This document shows positions 7,306 through 15,300 of a stretch of DNA of 20,443 bases, piece by piece. The notes under the pieces were generated by a model. The model was not told the origin of the DNA. It did no database searches and saw nothing but the letters and a program-made list of their open reading frames with translations. The translations under genes were made by a program, and so were the position numbers. The stretch comes from an uncultured Erysipelotrichaceae bacterium. GTDB lineage: Bacteria; Bacillota_I; Bacilli_A; Erysipelotrichales; Coprobacillaceae. The DNA lies in contig ONFH01000093.1 in the NCBI GenBank assembly GCA_900317015.1, positions 1-20,443 on the forward strand, written 5' to 3'. How positions within the stretch are numbered: the stretch's first letter is position 1; the number at the start of each line of letters is the position of its first letter.

Positions 7306-8125
7306 ACTCTTCTTTATGGTCTTTATGCACTTGTACGGCAATCGTGGTAATGAGGACAATTAAAATGATGGCGGCTGAAATAATGAGAGGCCAGCCGTAT
7401 TTGATTTTTGATTCTTCCTTATGTTGGAGCGGATCAATGTTCTTTGCCGAGTTATCGACACAAGTGATCGTATAGCAGTAATGGGCACCCATTTTAATGA
7501 AGGTCGTATAGGAACTAGGAGAGTCTTCCGTGATTGCATAATTAATTTTACGCTTCTTCTGATCAAAGAGCGGCATATCTTTAATATAAGCCATATAATT
7601 ATTCTTTGAATTGAGCGTGATCGTCTTAATGACCTTTTTATTTGCTTTGAGTTTGACCTTCACCTGATCCCTCCGTTTCCCGCTCCATTCTAAATTGATT
7701 TTGATGGTCGTCTTTTCCTTAAGTTTACTTGATTCGACATTCGAGATGATGAATCCTTTTTTGGCGGTCCCAAAAATTTCTGTTGTATAGCCTTTGAGGC
7801 GATTCTGCTTAATGGTATATTGAATGACTTTCCCATGACTTTTGACAGGGACCTTTTTAAAGGTATGTGTCCATTTATCTTTTTCGGTGATCGTAGCCCT
7901 GCGATAAACTTTTTTATTTGCATACAAAGTGACATTCACTTTTTCAAGGTCTTGGTCCATCCAATACACTTTTACCATGATATCTTCACGTTTTAATCGC
8001 TCCTTAAGGGGAGAGACTTTGTTGATTGGATATTTTGGACCTTCCGCATTCACCCTGTAACATGATAAGCTGCAAAGCATGATCATGCATAATATGAGTA
8101 TGAGCCTTTTTTTCTTCACTTTCAT
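7304..8125 (-). CDS. Membrane-anchored surface protein with two Cna-B-like domains
   Basis: The 273-residue product has a signal peptide (residues 1-27, ending V-N-A), two similar beta-rich repeats (about 49-131 and 138-224) and a C-terminal transmembrane helix (about 245-265) with a charged tail. Each repeat follows the Cna-B pattern: V-x-V-x-W near the start, a V-x-V-x-L-x-A-N-K-K-V strand, then an I-x-Y-x-I strand near the end, followed by G-Y or S-Y-T-T and a last strand. Cna-B domains are stalk modules of Gram-positive adhesins and pilins, often with an internal isopeptide bond. The Glu expected after Y-x-I is Gln in repeat 1 (Y-T-I-K-Q) and Glu in repeat 2 (Y-A-I-T-E). No LPXTG motif is seen, so anchoring is by the helix and not by sortase. 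AGAAGGAA precedes the ATG. Ligand and role unknown. Confidence 0.7.
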   Translation of the reverse strand: MKVKKKRLILILCMIMLCSLSCYRVNAEGPKYPINKVSPLKERLKREDIMVKVYWMDQDLEKVNVTLYANKKVYRRATITEKDKWTHTFKKVPVKSHGKVIQYTIKQNRLKGYTTEIFGTAKKGFIISNVESSKLKEKTTIKINLEWSGKRRDQVKVKLKANKKVIKTITLNSKNNYMAYIKDMPLFDQKKRKINYAITEDSPSSYTTFIKMGAHYCYTITCVDNSAKNIDPLQHKEESKIKYGWPLIISAAIILIVLITTIAVQVHKDHKEE

Positions 8126-8140
8126 TTTATTCCTTCTTAT

Positions 8141-8181
8141 CTTGCCCTATATTTTACAAGAGTTCACCTCTATAAGGCAAG
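8141..8181. repeat. Inverted repeat in the leader of the Cna-B protein gene
   Basis: CTTGCCCTATA (8141-8151) and TATAAGGCAAG (8171-8181) are reverse complements except for one position, with a 19-nt spacer. It ends just upstream of the ribosome site of the gene at 8125. It could be an operator or an RNA hairpin; no T-run makes it a clear terminator for the LacI gene. Confidence 0.45.
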
Positions 8182-8206
8182 GATAGGTAAGAAATTCTTG
8201 GATGTT

Positions 8207-9229
8207 TTAAGCTTCATTTGCATGAGGCTTTGATGGCATCAGACGTTTTACACTTTTTCTTTTGACTAATGTATATGGAACAATGGTACGTGTCGTAAAC
8301 ATATTCGGATTTTCAATATGATTAATTAACTGGGAGACGGCCTCCATTCCTAACTGCTGTAAATTGATATCAAAAGATGTCAGCTCAGGATGCGTCAGAC
8401 GGGCAAAGATCGAATTATTAAAAGAGACAATAGAAATATCATCCGGACAATGAAAACCAGACTCTTCAATCAGACGGACGAGGATGACCGCATAGATATC
8501 ATCACAGACCACAAAAGCGGTGGGATGATCGTCTCTTTGAATGACTTCTAAAATTTGTGTTGGATTATAAGAATAGCTAGAAGAGATATTTAACATATAA
8601 TCCTCACGAATAGGGATGCCAGCTTCCGAGAGCGCCTGCATATAACCAGCCTGGCGATCGATGGAATACTGAACTTTCTGTTCAGTCCCTAAAAAGCCAA
8701 TACGCTCATGGCCCATCTTTAATAAATAAGAGACCGCTTCATGACCAGCCTGAACATTATCCGTATCGACTGATAAGGTATAAAAATGTTCATCAACGGG
8801 TTTGCCAATAATAATAAAAGGCGTTTGTTTTTCAAATAAATATTTCTGAGTACGCTGATTGATATTGGCATATAAGAAAATATAACCATCAGCCGCTGCA
8901 ATCTCCATCGATTTATTGATTTCTGAATAGTCAGCACCCGTAATGACTTCCACCTTATAGCCACTTTTATTACAGATATAGGAGATGCCACGAATGTTTT
9001 CTAGGAAGATCGGGTTTTCATAAGCATCGACAAAACGCCGTAAGAAGACGACGCCAATCGTTTTTGGTTTCTTATTCACTTCTTTATATTGATAACCAAG
9101 CTCTTCCATCACCTTACGGACATGCTCTTTTGTTTCTTCAGATATTGAATAATGATTATTGATGACACGGGAGACAGTGGATGGGGATACGCCCGCTGCC
9201 TTGGCCACATCTTTGATCGTAACTTTCAT
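8207..9229 (-). CDS. malR: LacI/GalR-family repressor, probable maltose regulator (MalR-like)
   Basis: The 340-residue protein has the standard LacI layout. A helix-turn-helix (residues 4-25, T-I-K-D-V-A-K-A-A-G-V-S-P-S-T-V-S-R-V) is followed by the hinge region (to about 60) and a periplasmic-binding-protein-like sugar domain beginning T-I-G-V-V. Within this, G-H-E-R-I-G-F-L-G and a late D-D-I-S-I-V-S-F-N-N segment are typical. The gene is divergent from the PTS/mapP/malQ-glgP operon, with two palindromic sites between them, so it most likely represses that operon and perhaps itself, with a maltose-derived inducer. The symbol rests on this context; no family member is diagnosed by sequence alone. 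GGAGG lies 6 nt ahead of the ATG. Confidence 0.8.
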   Translation of the reverse strand: MKVTIKDVAKAAGVSPSTVSRVINNHYSISEETKEHVRKVMEELGYQYKEVNKKPKTIGVVFLRRFVDAYENPIFLENIRGISYICNKSGYKVEVITGADYSEINKSMEIAAADGYIFLYANINQRTQKYLFEKQTPFIIIGKPVDEHFYTLSVDTDNVQAGHEAVSYLLKMGHERIGFLGTEQKVQYSIDRQAGYMQALSEAGIPIREDYMLNISSSYSYNPTQILEVIQRDDHPTAFVVCDDIYAVILVRLIEESGFHCPDDISIVSFNNSIFARLTHPELTSFDINLQQLGMEAVSQLINHIENPNMFTTRTIVPYTLVKRKSVKRLMPSKPHANEA

Positions 9230-9246
9230 AATGTACCTCCAAGACT

Positions 9247-9275
9247 ATTTTAAAACAAGATGAGGCATGAAACAA
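9247..9275 (-). promoter_or_regulatory. Probable promoter of the LacI-family gene
   Basis: On the minus strand, TTGTTT (9275-9270), a 17-bp spacer and TAAAAT (9252-9247). It lies immediately upstream of the repressor's ribosome site and next to the palindromic operators. Confidence 0.5.
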
Positions 9276-9281
9276 TATATA

Positions 9282-9296
9282 GCGCAAAATTTGCGC
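9282..9296. promoter_or_regulatory. Operator-like palindrome 1
   Basis: GCGCAAAATTTGCGC: perfect 7-bp arms around a central A. It shares the TTGCGC half-site with the next palindrome and lies between the divergent repressor and permease genes, so it is probably bound by the LacI-family protein. Confidence 0.7.
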
Positions 9297-9302
9297 TTTA
9301 AG

Positions 9303-9321
9303 TTGCGCAAGATATGCGCAA
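9303..9321. promoter_or_regulatory. Operator-like palindrome 2
   Basis: TTGCGCAAGATATGCGCAA: 7-bp arms TTGCGCA / TGCGCAA around 5 nt. Its centre is 23 bp from that of palindrome 1, about two helix turns, which fits cooperative binding on one face of the DNA. Confidence 0.7.
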
Positions 9322-9348
9322 ATTCCCTAAAAAACGGCTTAAATCCAA

Positions 9349-9377
9349 TTGTAAACAATTTCATAGACTATTAAAAT
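9349..9377 (+). promoter_or_regulatory. Probable promoter of the PTS operon with overlapping cre-like site
   Basis: TTGTAA (9349-9354), 17 bp, TAAAAT (9372-9377). The -35 region overlaps TGTAAACAATTTCA (9350-9363), which matches the CcpA cre consensus TGWAARCGYTWNCW at all but two central positions. CcpA binding there would give glucose repression, as expected for a maltose operon. The short inverted repeat ACTTGT / ACAAGT follows at 9381-9398 in the leader. Confidence 0.5.
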
Positions 9378-9434
9378 AGGACTTGTAAAAAGACAAGTTG
9401 CAACGGTCTTAGTAATTGTTATGGAGGAAATGTT

Positions 9435-11537
9435 ATGAAAGAAACAATTGTTTCTCCGATCAAGGGGAAAGTTATTGCTATCGAAGAAGTTCCTGATCCA
9501 GTCTTCGCACAGAAGATGATGGGTGATGGATGTGCTGTTGTTCCAGAAGATGGAAAGGTATACGCACCATTTGATGCTACTGTAGAAATGATCGCACCAA
9601 CAAAACATGCGGTTGGTTTAAAGTCAAAAGATGGTTTAGAAGTATTAATTCACTTCGGTCTTGAAACTGTTGAATTAAAAGGGGAAGGCTTCACTTGGCA
9701 TGTTGAAGAAGGCCAGGAAGTTAAGAAAGGTGATCTGCTTTACGAAGCTGATTACGAAATGTTCACACAGAAGAAGATCAATTTGATTACCCCAATCGTA
9801 ATCACTTCAAAATTAGAAGGTGAACAGGTCAAAGTGAAGAAGGGCAAACATGAAGTGGGTGACCCAATCATGAATATTGCTCCTGAAAAGAAAAAGAAAT
9901 TTAACTTTAACTTCGATATCTTACAGAAGTTAGGGAAATGCTTGATGACTGTTATTGCCGTTATGCCAGCTGCTGGTTTAATGATCTCACTTGGTAAAGT
10001 CGTTGAAATGTTAGGTGCTGATATCTCAGTCGTCATGACAATCGGTACCGTTATGGAGAATATCGGTTGGGCCATCATCGGCAACTTACATATCTTATTT
10101 GCGGTTGCCATTGGTGGCAGCTGGGCTAAGGAACGTGCCGGTGGTGCATTTGCAGCCGTTATTGCTTTCATTCTGATCAACCGTATTACTGGTCAGGTAT
10201 TCAATGTTTCTGCCGATGCCGCAATGCTTGGTAAAGGTTACACACATACCTTATTTGGTACAAAGATTGCTGTTAATGGTTATTTCACAAATGTCCTTGG
10301 TGCAAGTGCCTTGAACATGGGTGTTTTCGTCGGGATCATCGCTGGGTTCCTTGGCGGGACTGTTTACAATAAATACTATAACTTCAGAAAATTACCTGAT
10401 GCTTTAGCTTTCTTTAATGGTAAACGTTTCGTTCCATTAGCTGTTATTCTTTACTCTACAATTGTTGCATTAGTTATGTGTGTTGTTTGGCCAGTGATCC
10501 AGGGTGCTATCAATGCATTTGGTGTTTGGATCGCTAACTCAGGCAAGACTTCACCATTCATCGCACCATTCATCTATGGTACACTTGAACGTTTATTATT
10601 ACCATTTGGTTTACATCATATGATCACAATTCCAATGAACTATACTTCATTTGGTGGTACTTATACGATTATGACTGGTGTCAGCGCCGGTTCAAAAGTA
10701 TACGGCCAGGATCCATTATGGTTAGCTTGGGTTACTGACTTAATCAACTTAAAGTCTGCTGGACATATGTCTCAGTATCATCACTTATTAACAACTGTTA
10801 CACCTGCTCGTTTCAAAGTTGGTCAGATGATCGGTGCAACTGGTTTACTTGGTGGTATTTCTTATGCAATGTACAAGAATGTTGATGATGACAAGAAACC
10901 TGCTTATAAATCAATGTTCGTATCTACTTACTTAGCTACATTCTTAACTGGTGTTACAGAACCAATCGAATTCATGTTCATGTTCTGTGCATTACCATTA
11001 TACTTAGTTTACGCTGTCCTTCAGGGATGTGCATTCGCATTAGCTGATTTAGTACACTTAAGAGTTCACTCATTTGGTAATATCGAATTCTTAACTCGTT
11101 TACCAATGTCAATCAAAGCTGGTCTTGGTGGCGACTGCATTAACTTCGTCATTGCCTGCGTTGTCTTCTTATTCATTGGTTACTTTGTTGCTAACTTCAT
11201 GATCAAGAAGTTCCATTTCGCTACTCCAGGTAGACTTGGTAACTATGAAGGTGTTTCTTCTGATGATGAAGCACCAGGTGCTAGTGCTCATGAAGGTTCT
11301 GCTCAGATTGAAGCAATCATCGATTTACTTGGTGGTCGTGACAACATCGTTGATGTAGATGCTTGTATGACACGTTTAAGAGTCACAGTCAAAGACGTTA
11401 ACAAAGTTCATGAATATGAAGATTGGAAGAAAGAAGGAGCTATGGGTCTCGTTAAGAAGGATCAGGGCGTTCAGGCCATCTATGGTCCAAAAGCTGATGT
11501 CTTAAAATCAGATATTAACGATGCTTTAGGAAAATAA
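9435..11537 (+). CDS. PTS permease EIIA-EIIC-EIIB, glucose/maltose family
   Basis: A 700-residue permease that imports and phosphorylates a sugar, here probably maltose. The EIIA domain is N-terminal (residues 1-150), with the phospho-accepting His in V-L-I-H-F-G (H73), the second conserved His at 58, and V-E-L-K-G-E-G-F. A Lys-rich linker (152-158) leads to EIIC (about 160-590), which has V-M-P-A-A-G-L-M-I-S-L-G-K and the G-V-T-E-P-I-E-F signature (506-513). After a Gly/Ser/Glu-rich linker, EIIB (about 615-700) holds the phospho-Cys in D-A-C-M-T-R-L-R-V (C644). The order A-C-B is unusual: the Gram-positive relatives I know (PtsG, MalT) are C-B-A. The EIIC resembles streptococcal and enterococcal glucose/maltose permeases, and the neighbours (mapP, malQ-glgP) point to maltose. 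GGAGG precedes the ATG. Confidence 0.9.
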   Translation: MKETIVSPIKGKVIAIEEVPDPVFAQKMMGDGCAVVPEDGKVYAPFDATVEMIAPTKHAVGLKSKDGLEVLIHFGLETVELKGEGFTWHVEEGQEVKKGDLLYEADYEMFTQKKINLITPIVITSKLEGEQVKVKKGKHEVGDPIMNIAPEKKKKFNFNFDILQKLGKCLMTVIAVMPAAGLMISLGKVVEMLGADISVVMTIGTVMENIGWAIIGNLHILFAVAIGGSWAKERAGGAFAAVIAFILINRITGQVFNVSADAAMLGKGYTHTLFGTKIAVNGYFTNVLGASALNMGVFVGIIAGFLGGTVYNKYYNFRKLPDALAFFNGKRFVPLAVILYSTIVALVMCVVWPVIQGAINAFGVWIANSGKTSPFIAPFIYGTLERLLLPFGLHHMITIPMNYTSFGGTYTIMTGVSAGSKVYGQDPLWLAWVTDLINLKSAGHMSQYHHLLTTVTPARFKVGQMIGATGLLGGISYAMYKNVDDDKKPAYKSMFVSTYLATFLTGVTEPIEFMFMFCALPLYLVYAVLQGCAFALADLVHLRVHSFGNIEFLTRLPMSIKAGLGGDCINFVIACVVFLFIGYFVANFMIKKFHFATPGRLGNYEGVSSDDEAPGASAHEGSAQIEAIIDLLGGRDNIVDVDACMTRLRVTVKDVNKVHEYEDWKKEGAMGLVKKDQGVQAIYGPKADVLKSDINDALGK

Positions 11538-11540
11538 GTT

Positions 11541-12341
11541 ATGAAATTACTATCACTCAATACGCATTCTTTAAGTGAAAAGAATGAAGATCATAAAGCC
11601 CAAACGATTGCAACTTATATCTTGGAGAATGATATTGATGTGATCGCTCTCCAGGAAGTCAATCAGACGATGAGTAAGAAACGTGTCAGTGCTGATCAAA
11701 TGTATGTCGGTACTGATGAGCTGAAAGAGGACAATTTTGCCCTCTTTCTCTCTTCTCTACTCAAACAACGTTACTATTGGAACTGGATCCCTGTGAAAGT
11801 TGGTTATGATCGCTTTGACGAAGGGGTGGCGATATTCTCCAAATATCCAATTGTAGAAAGCGAAAACAAACGCTTAACGAAAACAAATGATTACCGATAT
11901 TGGAAGAAGCGTAACGCCCTTGGTGTTAAAATCGATTATAAAGGAACACCAGTATGGATCTACACCTCACATTTGGGCTGGTGGAAGGATGATGAAGAAC
12001 CATTCTTACATCAATGGCAAATCTTGAATCAGATTGCCTCTAAGAAAGAACGCGTTTATTTAGCAGGAGATTTCAATGCTCCTGACACGATCAAAGAAGA
12101 AAGTTATGAAACGATTCTGAAAGATGGCTGGTATGATACCAGATCATTAGCGGAAGACGTGAAAGGGCGCTTTACGGCCCAGGGAAAGATTGATGGCTGG
12201 GAAACGGCGCAGGATATGCGCATTGATTACATCTTTGTTAATGAACAAGAAACAGTAAAGAGTCACCATGTGGTCTTTGATGGGAAAAGCGAAGAAAAAG
12301 TCTCAGATCACTATGGCATAAATATGGAGGACACATTATGA
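11541..12341 (+). CDS. mapP: Endonuclease/exonuclease/phosphatase-fold enzyme, probable maltose-6'-phosphate phosphatase
   Basis: The 266-residue metal-dependent hydrolase has the EEP active-site set: the N-terminal L-S-L-N-T-H, L-Q-E-V-N (E39), T-S-H (H144), G-D-F-N (D177, N179), I-D-Y-I-F-V (D229) and S-D-H-Y-G (D256, H257). In Enterococcus faecalis a protein of this fold, MapP, is encoded with the maltose PTS permease and removes phosphate from maltose 6'-phosphate so that internal maltose can be degraded. Here the gene begins 3 nt after the PTS stop and shares ATGA with the glucanotransferase frame, the same pathway context. The function is therefore inferred from fold plus neighbourhood; a general EEP phosphatase or nuclease is the alternative. 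Confidence 0.8.
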   Translation: MKLLSLNTHSLSEKNEDHKAQTIATYILENDIDVIALQEVNQTMSKKRVSADQMYVGTDELKEDNFALFLSSLLKQRYYWNWIPVKVGYDRFDEGVAIFSKYPIVESENKRLTKTNDYRYWKKRNALGVKIDYKGTPVWIYTSHLGWWKDDEEPFLHQWQILNQIASKKERVYLAGDFNAPDTIKEESYETILKDGWYDTRSLAEDVKGRFTAQGKIDGWETAQDMRIDYIFVNEQETVKSHHVVFDGKSEEKVSDHYGINMEDTL

Positions 12342-15300
12342 GAGAAAGCGGAGTATTGCTGCCAATCACAGCATTACCTAGTAAATATGGTATTGGCTGC
12401 TTCGATGAAGAAGCCTATAAATTTGTCGATCATTTAAAACAAGCAAAACAGAGTATCTGGCAGATCCTGCCACTTGGAATTACTGGTTATGGCGATTCAC
12501 CATATCAGTCATTCTCTACATTTGCCGGGAACCCTTATTTCATATCGTTAGATGCTTTAGTCAAAAAGGGATGGTTAAGTCAAGAAGATCTTCCTGAAGC
12601 TGATATTCATAGTGATTATGTAGATTACGAATACATTTATTATCATCGTTATCCGCTTTTAAGAAAAGCTTACGAAAATTCCCACATTGAAGAAGATGCT
12701 GATTTTAATCAGTATGTCAAAGACAATCAGTCTTGGCTTGAAGATTATGCTTTATTCATGGCCATCAAAGCTGAATACAATGATGAAAGCTGGCTTAACT
12801 GGCCTCGTGAACTTCGTTTAAGAGAGGAAGCTGCTTTAAATGAAAAACGTGAAAGCTTACATCATGAAATGGTTTACCATGAATTCTTACAGTATCTTTT
12901 CTGGAAACAGTGGTATGCCTTAAAAGCTTATGCCAATGCTAATGGTGTGAAGATTATTGGCGACATTCCTATTTACGTCGCTTTCGACTCTTCTGATGTC
13001 TGGGCTAATCCAGAACTCTTCCAGCTTGACAACGATGTAAAGCCAACCGCTGTAGCTGGTGTACCACCAGATGGCTTTAGTGCTGATGGACAGTTATGGG
13101 GCAACCCATTATATGACTGGCCAAAGCATAAAGAAACTGGCTATGCATGGTGGATCTCTCGTATTGCTTACTGCAAGAAGGCTTACGATGTTGTACGTAT
13201 TGATCATTTTAGAGGTTTTGATGAATACTTCTCTATTCCATATGGAGATAAAACAGCACGTAATGGCCATTGGGAAAAAGGTCCTGGTTATGACCTTTTC
13301 AAATCAATCGAAGAACAATTAGGATCCCTTGATGTCATTGCTGAAGACTTAGGTTATTTAACAGACTCTGTTAAGAAACTCGTATCAGACTGTGGTTATC
13401 CTGGTATGAAAATCTTCGAATTCGCTTTTGATTCACGTGATTCAAGTGGTGCTAATGCCTATCTCCCACATAATTACACTGAAAACAGTGTTGTTTATAC
13501 CGGTACCCATGATAACGAAACGATGATGGGCTGGTTCAAGTCTATTCTTCCTGAAGAAAAACAAGCTTTAAAAGATTATTTACACACAGATACAACTTAT
13601 GATGATGTTTTATTAGATAAAAGCATTGAAATGGTCTTCTCATCCGTTTCTAAGTTATGCGTGATCCCAATGCAGGATTATCTTTATTTAGACAATCGTG
13701 CTCGTATGAATCAGCCAAACACATTAGGTGATAACTGGAAATGGCGTATGAGCAAAGATGATTTCAATGATGAATTAATTAAGCGTATGAACTACTTGTC
13801 AAAAAAATATAATCGTAATGAAGGAGATTCTATGACGATCGAAAGTCGAATTAATGAAATTAGTAATACACTTTATAACAAACCATTAAATGAATTATCA
13901 GATGCACAGGTTTACACTGTTTTATTACATTTAGTCAAAGGCATGAGCGATGATCTGCCAATGATCTCTGGCAAGAAGAAAGTTTACTACTTTTCTGCTG
14001 AATTCTTAATTGGTAAATTAATGTCTAACAACTTAATTAACTTAGGCATCCGTAAAGATGTCAAAGATGTTCTTTCTAAAAATGGTTTCGATTTAGCGCA
14101 GATTGAAGAAATCGAAGCAGAACCATCTTTAGGAAATGGTGGCTTAGGAAGACTTGCTGCCTGCTTCTTAGACTCTATCGCTACGCTTGGTTTACCAGGT
14201 GATGGGGTTGGTTTAAATTATCATTTAGGTTTATTCAAACAGGAATTTAAAGATAACAAGCAGTTCGAAACACCAAACCCATGGATCAATAATCAGACGT
14301 GGTTAAATAAGACAAAGAAATCTTATGTTGTCGATTATAAAGATTTCTCATTAAAATCTGAATTATATGATATTGATGTTTTAGGCTATAAAGGCTACAA
14401 GAATAAATTACATTTATTTGATATTGCTACAGTGGATCCAACCATCGTTCATGATGGTATTGCCTTTGATAAAGAAGATATCTTAAAGAACTTAACATTA
14501 TTCTTATATCCAGATGATTCTGATGAAGATGGTCGTAAGTTACGTATTTATCAGCAGTACTTCATGGTTTCAAACGGTGCCCAGATGATCATCGAAGATT
14601 TAAAAGCGCGTAAGATCCCACTAGAAGAGATGCCTGAATATGTGGCTATTCAGATCAATGATACCCATCCATCAATGGTCATCCCTGAACTTATTCGTTT
14701 ATTAATGAAGGAAGGCATGCATGAAAAGAAGGCAATTCAGGTCGTTACAAAGACATGTGCTTATACAAACCATACGATCTTAGCCGAAGCCTTAGAAAAA
14801 TGGCCAATGTACTACTTAGAAGAAATCGTTCCTCAGTTAGTACCAATCATTCAGTCATTAGATGCTGTTGCTCATGAACGTAGTGAAAATCCAAAAGTGC
14901 AGATCATCGATGACAACAATGTTGTGCATATGGCCCACATGGATATCCACTTTGGTCATTCCATCAATGGTGTTGCAGCCATCCATACAGACATCTTAAA
15001 GGACACAGAATTAAAAGATTTCTATGATCTTTATCCTAAGAAGTTCAATAACAAGACGAACGGTATTACCTTTAGAAGATGGCTCTTAGCTTGTAATGAA
15101 GAATTAACTTCATTCATCGATTCATTAATTGGTGAAGGTTATAAAGAAAATGCAGATGAATTAGAAAAGTTATTACAGTTTGTCGACAATGACGAAGTCT
15201 TAGATCGTTTAGTGGCCATTAAAGAAGGCAAGAAAGCTGATCTTGCAAAATACATTGAAGCAAAAGAAGGCATCACATTAGATCCAAATTCTATCTTCGA

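Noticed and set aside
7421..7609. Plus-strand open frame opposite the Cna-B protein gene
   Set aside because: It is a shadow of the minus-strand gene, with no ribosome site or domain.
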